Shown here: positions 1-4,584 of the stretch, one piece after another | Position numbering within the stretch: the first letter of the stretch is position 1 | Layout: each line of letters starts with the position of its first letter | DNA from: Boseongicola sp. SB0662_bin_57 | Lineage (GTDB): Bacteria; Pseudomonadota; Alphaproteobacteria; Rhodobacterales; Rhodobacteraceae | Length of the DNA: 6,306 nt | Direction of reading: 5' to 3' | NCBI GenBank assembly: GCA_009839535.1 | Contig: VXPN01000006.1 | Location: forward strand, 1 to 6,306 | The notes under the pieces: model-generated | What the model was told of the DNA's origin: nothing | Seen by the model: only the letters and a program-made list of their open reading frames with translations | Databases searched by the model: none | Translations under genes and position numbers: made by a program

Positions 1-194
1 ACATGGGCTGGGATCCTGAGATCGTGAACGTCAACGGCGGCGCGATCGCCATCGGCCATCCGATCGGCGCTTCCGGTGCACGGGTCCTGAACACGCTGCT
101 TTTCGAGATGAAGCGCCGGGACGCCAGGAAAGGCCTTGCCACGCTTTGCATCGGCGGCGGGATGGGCGTTGCGCTCTGCGTGGAGCGGCCGTGA
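1..194 (+). CDS. phaA: Acetyl-CoA acetyltransferase (beta-ketothiolase), 3' end only
   Basis: This is the C-terminal 63 or so residues of a thiolase that condenses two acetyl-CoA into acetoacetyl-CoA in the cytoplasm, the first step of polyhydroxybutyrate synthesis. The gene is cut by the window edge, and the ATG at position 3 is internal, not a start. Two thiolase signatures are visible. NVNGGAIAIGHPIGASGAR carries the catalytic His at bases 57-59. LCIGGGMGVA carries the catalytic Cys exactly 30 residues later, the same spacing as His348/Cys378 of the Zoogloea thiolase. The stop is TGA at 192-194. A phaB gene follows 114 bases downstream on the same strand, which makes the PHB-type thiolase (PhaA) more likely than a fatty-acid degradation thiolase. 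The substrate choice is inferred from that neighbour, because the visible part is common to the whole family. Confidence 0.93.
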   Translation, partial: MGWDPEIVNVNGGAIAIGHPIGASGARVLNTLLFEMKRRDARKGLATLCIGGGMGVALCVERP

Positions 195-217
195 GGATGT
201 GACCGAGACCAGGGACG

Positions 218-252
218 GAATTCGGTCAACGGCTTCGGAATGCCCCGAATTC
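218..252. repeat. Inverted repeat GAATTCGG / CCGAATTC in the phaA-phaB gap
   Basis: GAATTCGG at 218-225 and CCGAATTC at 245-252 are exact reverse complements separated by 19 bases. Each arm also contains the palindrome GAATTC. The repeat lies just before the tight hairpin at 260-279 in the phaA-phaB spacer. It could be an RNA stem or a dyad for a regulator. Nothing in the sequence decides between these, and an 8-bp dyad may be chance. Confidence 0.3.
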
Positions 253-259
253 GAACTTG

Positions 260-279
260 AAGGCGCCGTCCGGCGCCTT
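260..279 (+). terminator. Strong GC hairpin between phaA and phaB, attenuator-like, no U-tract
   Basis: AAGGCGCCG (260-268) and CGGCGCCTT (271-279) are perfect reverse complements. In RNA this gives an 8-bp stem closed by a GTCC tetraloop. The downstream sequence (GGCATTGCC) has no T-run, so it is not a classic intrinsic terminator. It may partly stop phaA transcription, or protect the 3' end of the upstream message while still allowing phaB to be read. The stem is clear by eye, but the function is inferred. Confidence 0.5.
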
Positions 280-297
280 GGCATTGCCAGATCATGT

Positions 298-303
298 TGG
301 AGG
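298..303 (+). promoter_or_regulatory. Ribosome binding site that fixes the phaB start
   Basis: TGGAGG lies five bases before ATG 309. An in-frame ATG at 294 lies upstream of and partly against this site and has no comparable site of its own. The Shine-Dalgarno match and the conserved PhaB N-terminus (MARIALVTGG) both select the ATG at 309. Confidence 0.85.
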
Positions 304-308
304 TAGAG

Positions 309-1031
309 ATGGCACGAATAGCACTTGTGACCGGCGGGACCCGGGGAATCGGCGAAGCGATTTCGAAAGCCCTGAAGGCGGAAGGGTACGAGGTTGCCGC
401 GACCTATGCCGGAAACGACGAAAAGGCGGCGGCTTTCACGTCCGAGACCGGCATCAAGACGTACAAGTGGAACGTCGCGGATTACGAGGCATCCGCCGCG
501 GGAGTTGCCGGCGTGGAAAGCGAAATCGGACCGATCGACACGGTTGTGGCCAATGCCGGCATCACCCGGGACGCGCCGTTCCACAGAATGACGCCAGAGC
601 AATGGAACGAGGTCATCGCCACCAACCTGACCGGCGTGTTCAACACGGTGCACCCTGTCTGGCCCGGCATGCGGGAGCGGAAGTTCGGCCGCGTGATCGT
701 CATCAGTTCGGTCAACGGGCAGAAGGGGCAGTTCGGGCAGGTGAACTACGCCGCGACCAAGGCGGGCGACCTGGGATTCGTGAAGTCGCTGGCGCAGGAA
801 GGCGCGCGTGCGGGGATCACCGCGAATGCCATCTGCCCCGGCTACATCGCGACCGAGATGGTGATGGCGATAGACGAGAGCATTCGCGACAAGATCATCG
901 CGGGCATTCCCGCCGGACGCCTTGGCGAGCCGGACGAGATCGCGCGTTGCGTGACGTTCCTGGCATCGGAGGGAGCCGGTTTCATCAGCGGCTCGACCGT
1001 TTCTGCCAACGGCGCTCAGTTCTTCGTGTAA
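309..1031 (+). CDS. phaB: Acetoacetyl-CoA reductase (SDR family)
   Basis: The gene encodes 240 residues, the usual PhaB length. The enzyme reduces acetoacetyl-CoA to (R)-3-hydroxybutyryl-CoA with NADPH, the second step of PHB synthesis, in the cytoplasm. It is a classical short-chain dehydrogenase. The Rossmann dinucleotide motif TGGTRGIG is at residues 8-15 and NAG at 82-84. The catalytic tetrad is Asn106, Ser134, Tyr147 and Lys151, with the standard spacing (N to Y 41, S to Y 13, YxxxK). The stretch SSVNGQKGQFGQVNYAATKAG, residues 133-153, is diagnostic for PhaB rather than for FabG. The C-terminus ends in a variant of the family's SINGGQ motif (SANGAQ). The start at ATG 309 is set by TGGAGG at 298-303. 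Together with the upstream thiolase it forms the common phaAB pair, but the 114-base spacer with a strong hairpin means the two may not be expressed equally. FabG is the main alternative and is unlikely. Confidence 0.94.
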   Translation: MARIALVTGGTRGIGEAISKALKAEGYEVAATYAGNDEKAAAFTSETGIKTYKWNVADYEASAAGVAGVESEIGPIDTVVANAGITRDAPFHRMTPEQWNEVIATNLTGVFNTVHPVWPGMRERKFGRVIVISSVNGQKGQFGQVNYAATKAGDLGFVKSLAQEGARAGITANAICPGYIATEMVMAIDESIRDKIIAGIPAGRLGEPDEIARCVTFLASEGAGFISGSTVSANGAQFFV

Positions 1032-1320
1032 GGCAGGCTGAAGGCCCGCTGGTCAACGGCATTCGGATTGGGTTCACGGCTGCGTGGGCGATCGCGAGGA
1101 GTTCAGCCTGGATGCGCTGCCGGTCCAATGCCCGGCGCGAGCCGGACCGGCGGGTCGGCCGCGTGCGGCACTGGCTCGGCACGCTGCGCAGCCGGCCTGC
1201 TCAGGGGCGCGCCGTCCGGCAAGGCGGTTGCGGCCGCCCGGCGGCCGAAGGCCGAAATCGGGACGCTCAACGCATGGGGGCACAGGCTTGCTCGATCTGC
1301 CGCCCAAAATGGGCCGTCGG
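1032..1320. other. Gene-free gap between the ends of phaB and the DUF6429 gene
   Basis: These 289 bases separate two convergent genes. All six frames give only Arg/Pro/Ala-rich translations typical of GC-rich non-coding DNA, and I recognise no protein remnant. Small stems occur: GCCGC-GT-GCGGC at 1158-1169, a bulged stem around 1141-1159, and GCCCA-AAA-TGGGC at 1302-1314. The last lies seven bases beyond the DUF6429 stop and could be a weak terminator for that gene. No T-rich intrinsic terminator for phaB is seen. Confidence 0.6.
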
Positions 1321-1572
1321 TCAGGCGCCGTCCATGAACAGCCGTTGGCAGGCGGCTTCCGCCCGGACCAGCCCCTCTTCGGTCAGCCAGACTGATTTCG
1401 CCTTGCTCGCCGGATCGGAGATGAGGTCGCCGTCGTGAAGCCTGTCCATGGAATCCCAGTTGAGGGACTTCCATGCGCGCGCGCCGCCGAAACGGGAACG
1501 CTCGCAGATGTTGAGATAGAGCAATGCCAGAACCGCTTCGTCGATCCTGTCGCCCTTGAGGCCGTCGCTCAT
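1321..1572 (-). CDS. DUF6429 family small protein
   Basis: The gene encodes 83 residues, about the normal size for this uncharacterised family. The family pattern is visible: an N-terminal KGDRIDEAVLALLYL helix (residues 7-20), RAWKSLNWDSMDRLH (32-46), then DPASKAKSVWLTEEGL (53-68), and a short helical tail ending CQRLFMDGA. The layout resembles a small winged-helix fold, but that is inference; no function is known to me and no catalytic residues are obvious. There is no signal peptide or membrane segment. I chose ATG 1572 because family homology begins just after it and an AAAGGGG purine tract lies about ten bases upstream. The same frame stays open back to 1899, but that extension belongs to a broken antitoxin gene and to spacer DNA. 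A perfect 20-bp palindrome sits 22 bases before the start. The gene stands alone on its strand, downstream of a decayed toxin-antitoxin pair. Confidence 0.8.
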   Translation of the reverse strand: MSDGLKGDRIDEAVLALLYLNICERSRFGGARAWKSLNWDSMDRLHDGDLISDPASKAKSVWLTEEGLVRAEAACQRLFMDGA

Positions 1573-1594
1573 TGTCCGAGCACCCCTTTCGTTT

Positions 1595-1614
1595 CGGATT
1601 GCGCGCGCAATCCG
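1595..1614. promoter_or_regulatory. Perfect 20-bp palindrome upstream of the DUF6429 gene
   Basis: CGGATTGCGCGCGCAATCCG reads the same on both strands, centred between 1604 and 1605. It ends 22 bases before the DUF6429 ATG and just upstream of its Shine-Dalgarno-like tract. As DNA it could be an operator for a dimeric regulator. As RNA it can fold into an 8-bp stem with a GCGC loop, either a terminator for the broken antitoxin message (no U-tract follows) or a leader structure for DUF6429. The palindrome itself is certain, and its role is open. Confidence 0.6.
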
Positions 1615-1657
1615 CATTTCGTGACGATGGCCGATGATGGACAAGGAGAACGGTTGA

Positions 1658-1899
1658 TCATGCCTTGCCGTCCTCGGCCGGCTTTCCGAGGGGCTGGATG
1701 TCGATGGCCTGCGGTGCCGAAGGGCCGGCGGGCGAATTCGGCCATGCACTGCGCTCGGGCACCCACCCACGTCCGGGGAATGTGCTACATGCTCGGGATC
1801 GTTCGTTTCCAGCGCGGCGAGCACGAAGACGGCAACGGCCTGATCCGATTTCAGGTGCTCGGCAACACCAAAGGCCTTGAGTTCTCCGGTCAAGGTCAT
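1658..1899 (-). pseudogene. Broken HigA-type antidote (antitoxin) gene
   Basis: This is a remnant of the addiction-module antidote family (XRE-type helix-turn-helix, usually about 90-100 residues). Three pieces appear in successive frames. From ATG 1899, MTLTGELKAFGVAEHLKSD and then ALETNDPEHVAH match the family's N-terminal half (FDVAEHL..., ...GDPA.IAHAL). The frame then breaks near 1770-1760, where the tandem GTGGGTGGGTG suggests a slippage insertion. The second frame restores GARAQCMAEFARR, the first helix of the HTH (family: VARARGMAEIAR). A third frame gives AIDIQPLGKPAEDGKA and a TGA at 1658-1660, resembling the family C-terminus. The recognition-helix segment (usually TGLSRESLYKALS...NPSF) is absent, so there is a deletion as well as frameshifts. 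The start overlaps the toxin remnant's stop as ATGA, the usual toxin-first order. The family call rests on motif recall. The N-terminal match is good, while the C-terminal piece is tentative. Confidence 0.72.
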
Positions 1900-2033
1900 T
1901 TCTTCGTTTCAGCGGCAAGCTTTCACGCGACCCAGATGTCGCGTTGCCGCGTGTCCTTTTCCCCGCCACAGGGCGGCGCGGTGCATGGAAACTCACCTTC
2001 TCGGCTAACGAGCCAAGAGACAGGCGGGGCTGA
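1896..2033 (-). pseudogene. Broken HigB/RelE-type killer protein (toxin) gene, C-terminal remnant
   Basis: In the frame ending with TGA at 1896-1898, the minus strand reads CGGEKDTRQRDIWVA, then an in-frame TGA at 1923-1925, then KLAAETKK and the stop. This matches the C-terminus of the RelE/ParE-like addiction-module killer proteins (family pattern: LCGGDKxxQxxDIxxAxxLA), and the internal TGA falls where the family usually has an ordinary residue (a Trp codon would be a one-base change). Those proteins are about 95-110 residues. Only about 25 are recognisable here, and the frame is closed upstream by a TGA at 2034-2036. Another frame reads RLSLGSLAEKVS near 1998-2033, which may be a trace of the family's RLSLGN-like middle section, but this is weak. 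ATGA overlap with the antidote remnant downstream supports a former two-gene operon. The toxin cannot be functional as written. Confidence 0.7.
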
Positions 2034-2048
2034 TCAGCTTCTGCGAGG

Positions 2049-2076
2049 GCCTGCAGGCTGCTCCGGGTTCCGGAGC
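2049..2076 (-). terminator. Hairpin pair after ydcH, likely transcript end
   Basis: GCTCCGG-GTT-CCGGAGC at 2060-2076 is a perfect 7-bp stem with a 3-base loop, ten bases beyond the ydcH stop. A second perfect 10-bp palindrome, GCCTGCAGGC at 2049-2058, follows directly. No T-run follows on the minus strand, so any termination would be by hairpin alone or Rho-assisted. Confidence 0.5.
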
Positions 2077-2086
2077 GCGTCGTCGT

Positions 2087-2257
2087 CTATGCCTGGTGAC
2101 TGAGCCGCTCGATTTCCTCTTTGATCTTCAGCTTTTGCTTCTTGAGCGCAGTGATCTCCAGGTCGTCGAATGCAGGGCTGCGTTGCGCCGTCTCGACTTC
2201 GATTGAAAGATCCTGGTGCTTCTTGCGGAGTTCCTGAAGATGCGAACTCAAGTTCAT
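2087..2257 (-). CDS. YdcH/DUF465 family small coiled-coil protein
   Basis: The gene encodes 56 residues, the common size of the alphaproteobacterial form (E. coli YdcH is longer). The sequence is almost entirely charged helix. MNLSSHLQELRKKHQDLS (1-18) is followed by a loop with SPAFDDLEI (27-35), then ALKKQKLKIKEEIERLS (37-53). The paired helices and the KKQKLKIKEEI segment are the DUF465 hallmark and predict a two-helix hairpin or coiled coil in the cytoplasm. No enzymatic residues are seen, and the function of the family is not established. ATG 2257 is chosen because the conserved N-terminus begins there and a GGAAAGGGAAG purine tract lies a few bases upstream. The frame is open further upstream, but that part is unlike the family. 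It lies on the same strand as trmN6, 288 bases downstream, so it probably has its own promoter. Confidence 0.9.
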   Translation of the reverse strand: MNLSSHLQELRKKHQDLSIEVETAQRSPAFDDLEITALKKQKLKIKEEIERLSHQA

Positions 2258-2545
2258 TTGCTTCCCTTTCCTTTCCGATGGTGCCAGTCGAGCACGAAAT
2301 GCGATTCGTGTCACGCCGTGATGGCCAAAAAATCCCGAATCCAGGGTTGAATCCGGCCCAGGGTCGTGCCCGGTCGGACGCGACCCTGGACAGCGGACCG
2401 CACTTGCAGCTGCCGTCGCCAGTGCCATGCATGGCTCGATGGGCGGGCAGCCCGGACTTGAGCAAACGCCTGAATTCCGGTCGACGAAATTCGTGCAATC
2501 GCCGCTGGGGCGCCGTTTCCACGGGCTCCCGTTCTCGTTGCGCAG
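2258..2545. other. Gene-free gap between trmN6 and ydcH
   Basis: These 288 bases hold no protein I recognise. One minus-strand frame starts with an ATG at 2549 that overlaps the trmN6 stop as ATGA and runs to 2034, but its product is Arg/Pro-rich, has no known motif and overlies ydcH in another frame, so it is not called. The gap must contain the ydcH promoter. A possible weak match on the minus strand is GTGACA, 17 bases, TCGACT. The gap also contains the hairpin at 2358-2389 and a T-run on the minus strand at 2332-2327. Confidence 0.55.
2327..2389 (-). promoter_or_regulatory. Hairpin with an alternative 3' arm and a downstream T6 run
   Basis: On the minus strand, CCAGGGTCG (2389-2381) can pair perfectly with CGACCCTGG (2366-2358) across a 14-base loop. 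The 7-base core of the second arm, ACCCTGG, recurs at 2347-2341, so the same 5' arm could pair there instead. After eight more bases comes TTTTTT (2332-2327). The simple reading is an imperfect terminator for the trmN6 transcript. A switching leader for ydcH is possible but speculative. The base matches are exact, and the function is not known. Confidence 0.4.
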
Positions 2546-3298
2546 TCATCCATCAAGGGTGAGTGCAGCGGCGTCGCGAAGAATTGCGTTTGCCGCTTCG
2601 GTGTAGTCGTCACCGTCCGAAAGGTGACGGTCGCCTTCGTGCAGCATGATCGGCGGAAGCAGGCGAAACGCTCCCTTCGAACCGGTCCGGCCTTGCAGGA
2701 TGAACAGCTTTGCCGGACGGGAGCGTCTGGGCTGCATTGGAAGGACGCGGACGCTTCCCAGACGTGTGCCCACATCCGCGAGCATGCGCGGCAAGCGTTC
2801 GATTCGCTGGATGAACGTCAGGGTGCCGCCCGGCTTCGTCCGGCGCAGCCCTGCGTCGATCCATGTCTCGATTTCCATTTCCCCGCTTCGGCTGGCCTCG
2901 CGCTCCGGTTTCGGAGACGCGCTCCCGGCCCTTCGATCGAAGTACGGCGGATTGAACATCACGTGGTCGAAGCGCCGAGAGGTGACGCTCTTGGGCATGC
3001 ACGCGATGTCGGCCTCGACAATCGTGCCGTTCAAGTGGTTGAGACTGAGGTTTTCGCGGGCCAGGCAGACATGGCCCGGATTGCGTTCAATGCCGGTCAC
3101 GGCCAGGCCTTGCACCCGCGCCATCAAGCAGAGCAGTGCGGTTCCGGCACCCGTGCCGAGCTCGAGAACCGAGTTGCCAGGAGACGCGGGTACCGATGCT
3201 GCCAGAAACACGGGATCGGACCCGGCACGGTAACCTGTCGCGGGCTGGCGAATTCTCAGGCGTCCCCCCAGGAAGGCGTCCGCGACAATTTTACTCAT
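2546..3298 (-). CDS. trmN6: TrmN6-like tRNA adenine-N6 methyltransferase (COG4123)
   Basis: The gene encodes 250 residues, normal for the family. It is an S-adenosylmethionine-dependent class I methylase. The E. coli member methylates N6 of A37 in tRNA1(Val), and the tRNA target here is inferred. Motifs run in order: the family's N-terminal TGYRAGSDPVFLAAS (21-35), SAM-binding motif I VLELGTGAGTALL (44-56), the acidic residue of motif II in GIERNP (69-74), EADI (96-99), and the catalytic motif IV NPPYF (116-120) typical of N6-adenine methylases. A basic segment, QPRRSRPAK (189-197), near the C-terminus may contact RNA. The start ATG 3298 overlaps the DUF2007 stop as ATGA, and there is no strong Shine-Dalgarno sequence, which points to translational coupling. 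No membrane segment or signal peptide is seen. Another N6-adenine methylase target, such as rRNA or a protein, cannot be excluded. Confidence 0.88.
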   Translation of the reverse strand: MSKIVADAFLGGRLRIRQPATGYRAGSDPVFLAASVPASPGNSVLELGTGAGTALLCLMARVQGLAVTGIERNPGHVCLARENLSLNHLNGTIVEADIACMPKSVTSRRFDHVMFNPPYFDRRAGSASPKPEREASRSGEMEIETWIDAGLRRTKPGGTLTFIQRIERLPRMLADVGTRLGSVRVLPMQPRRSRPAKLFILQGRTGSKGAFRLLPPIMLHEGDRHLSDGDDYTEAANAILRDAAALTLDG

Positions 3299-3510
3299 GG
3301 CACGACGGGCAGGTCATTGTCCTTCAATATCCTGCTGGCAATGAAGTAATCCTTGTCTTGAACCATCAGGCGACGCGGCAGGACTCCGATCGAGCCTTCC
3401 AGTACACTCATGTGGACGTCCATCTGAAAGCAGTCTATATCCTCGCCCTCAAGGAGGGCCGTCGCGAAAGCGATCAACGTGGGGTCGTTCGTGCGCATGA
3501 GCTCTCTCAT
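3295..3510 (-). CDS. DUF2007 family protein (putative signal-transducing protein)
   Basis: The gene encodes 71 residues. MRELMRTNDPTLIAFATALLEGEDI (1-25), MDVHMSVLEGSIGVLPRRLMV (30-50) and a C-terminal helix, DKDYFIASRILKD, match the DUF2007 family, a small alpha/beta domain of unknown role. There are no catalytic residues or membrane segments. I chose ATG 3510 because family members commonly begin M(K/R)EL.RTNDP. A second in-frame ATG at 3498 would give MRTNDP and has GAGAG upstream, so it remains possible. The stop overlaps the trmN6 start by four bases, so the two genes are one transcription unit. Its 5' end faces the polyprenyl synthase gene across 54 bases. A candidate promoter lies so close to ATG 3510 that the message may be leaderless. 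Confidence 0.88.
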   Translation of the reverse strand: MRELMRTNDPTLIAFATALLEGEDIDCFQMDVHMSVLEGSIGVLPRRLMVQDKDYFIASRILKDNDLPVVP

Positions 3511-3516
3511 GAAATG

Positions 3517-3545
3517 AATAAATGGCAGACCCAGTTGTTTGTCGA
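3517..3545 (-). promoter_or_regulatory. Candidate sigma-70-type promoter for DUF2007-trmN6
   Basis: On the minus strand, TCGACA (3545-3540, five of six matches to TTGACA), a 17-base spacer and TTTATT (3522-3517, four of six matches to TATAAT) form a plausible promoter. Only CATTTC separates the -10 box from ATG 3510, so transcription would begin at or next to the start codon. This is a by-eye match in a short divergent gap and has not been tested. Confidence 0.4.
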
Positions 3546-3564
3546 CCCCTCTGACGGGCGCGTG

Positions 3565-4569
3565 ATGAGTCTGGATACCTACGTCTCGGCAAAACCGTAC
3601 CATCTGCTGGCGGAAGCGCTGCAAGATGACCTTGCGGCAATGGACCGCTTGATCCAGGAGCGGATGCAATCAAGGAACGCTCCGCTCATTCCGGAGATTG
3701 CCGCGCATCTCGTGGAAGCGGGCGGCAAGCGCGTGCGCCCGATGCTGACCCTCGCGGTCGCACGGCTCTTCGGTTATCGGGGCGAGGACCATCACCGGCT
3801 GGCCGCGACGGTGGAGTTCATTCACACGGCAACCCTTCTTCACGACGATGTCGTGGACGAAAGCCGGCAGCGGCGCGGGCGCCCGTCTGCAAACCTTCTT
3901 TGGGACAACAAGTCGTCGGTTCTGGTCGGCGACTACCTGTTCGCGAGGTCGTTCCAGCTGATGGTCGAGACCGGTTCCCTGCCGGTGCTTGGCGTCCTTT
4001 CCCAGGCTGCCGCAATTCTTGCCGAGAGCGAGGTCCTTCAGCTGTCGGCGGCGGCCAGCCTGAAGACCTCGGAAGAGATGCATCTGAGCATCCTTCGCGG
4101 GAAGACGGCAGCGCTCTTTGCCGCCGCCGCGGAAGTCGGCGGCATTGTTGCAGGCGCGAGCGAACGACAGGTGGAAGCGCTTCGGGAGTTCGGGGACGCA
4201 TTTGGCATCGCGTTCCAGATCGCCGATGACCTGCTTGACTACTTTGGCGATGCGGATGCCACCGGAAAGGAACCGGGCAACGACTTTCGCGAGCGGAAGC
4301 TGACCCTGCCGGTGATCAAGGCGGTCGCAAATGCGAGTGCCGAGGAGCGCGCCTTCTGGCAGCGGACGATCGAGAGGGGCGAACAGAAGGACGGCGACCT
4401 GGAACGGGCACTGGAACTGATCGACCGGCACGGCGCGGCGGCCGCGGCGCGGGAGCAGGCGCTTGAATGGTCGGCAAGGGCGAAGGGAGCCCTGGAGCTC
4501 CTGCCTGACCACGAGTTGCGCGACATGCTGCATGACCTCACGGAATACGTCGTCGTGCGCCTCGTCTGA
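3565..4569 (+). CDS. ispB: Long-chain polyprenyl diphosphate synthase (quinone side chain)
   Basis: The gene encodes 334 residues, typical of IspB/DdsA-type trans-prenyltransferases. The enzyme adds isopentenyl units to an allylic diphosphate to make the ubiquinone side chain. A decaprenyl product is likely in an alphaproteobacterium, but chain length cannot be read from the sequence. Motifs: GGKRVRP (53-59), FIHTATLLHDDVVDE with the first Asp-rich motif DDVVD (94-98), RGKTAALF (178-185), FQIADDLLDYFGD with the second Asp-rich motif DDLLD (221-225), and FRERKLTLPVIKAV (241-254). The frame is open far upstream, but that region is antisense to DUF2007 and trmN6. ATG 3565 (MSLDTYVSAKPYHLLAEAL) fits the family's N-terminus. 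ATG 3514 would add 17 non-family residues. No strong Shine-Dalgarno sequence precedes either start (GACGGGCG before 3565 is weak). It converges on ispE, an enzyme of its own precursor pathway. A shorter GGPP-type synthase is less likely on length and motif spacing. Confidence 0.92.
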   Translation: MSLDTYVSAKPYHLLAEALQDDLAAMDRLIQERMQSRNAPLIPEIAAHLVEAGGKRVRPMLTLAVARLFGYRGEDHHRLAATVEFIHTATLLHDDVVDESRQRRGRPSANLLWDNKSSVLVGDYLFARSFQLMVETGSLPVLGVLSQAAAILAESEVLQLSAAASLKTSEEMHLSILRGKTAALFAAAAEVGGIVAGASERQVEALREFGDAFGIAFQIADDLLDYFGDADATGKEPGNDFRERKLTLPVIKAVANASAEERAFWQRTIERGEQKDGDLERALELIDRHGAAAAAREQALEWSARAKGALELLPDHELRDMLHDLTEYVVVRLV

Positions 4570-4573
4570 ACGG

Positions 4574-4583
4574 GCCCCGGGGC
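4574..4583. terminator. GC palindrome between the convergent ispB and ispE ends
   Basis: GCCCCGGGGC fills most of the 15-base gap between two opposing TGA stops. It is symmetric, so it could form a small stem in either transcript, but the usable stem is only about three pairs around a CCGG loop and there is no T-run. A shared bidirectional terminator is possible but poorly supported. Confidence 0.25.
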
Positions 4584-4584
4584 T

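Noticed and set aside
294..308. Upstream in-frame ATG that would lengthen PhaB by five residues
   Set aside because: It sits at the edge of the Shine-Dalgarno site that serves ATG 309, and the family N-terminus begins at 309.
224..1066. Near-repeat GGTCAACGGC(A)TTCGG on both sides of phaB (224-238 and 1051-1066)
   Set aside because: It is a short match with a one-base gap. Similar 10-base matches are expected by chance in a window this size, and no element ends or target duplications accompany it.
257..1438. Long open frame of 393 codons on the + strand covering phaB
   Set aside because: It is a frame shadow of phaB and the following GC-rich gap. The product is Arg/Gly-rich with no motif, whereas phaB in the other frame has all SDR residues.
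1321..1899. A single 192-residue minus-strand protein ending in the DUF6429 domain
   Set aside because: Its first third is the antidote N-terminus in its own frame, its middle is translated spacer and palindrome, and only the last 83 residues match DUF6429. The openness is accidental.
2034..2549. 171-codon minus-strand frame starting with an ATGA overlap of the trmN6 stop
   Set aside because: It is rich in Arg, Pro and Ser with no recognisable domain, and it overlies the real ydcH gene in another frame. The overlap alone is not enough.
3136..3564. N-terminal extension of the prenyl synthase frame
   Set aside because: It runs antisense through DUF2007 and the start of trmN6, both of which have clear family matches, and its residues do not resemble prenyl synthases.
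3670..4533. Long minus-strand frame opposite the prenyl synthase gene
   Set aside because: It is a complementary-strand shadow in GC-rich DNA. The product has no motif and the + strand gene is well supported.
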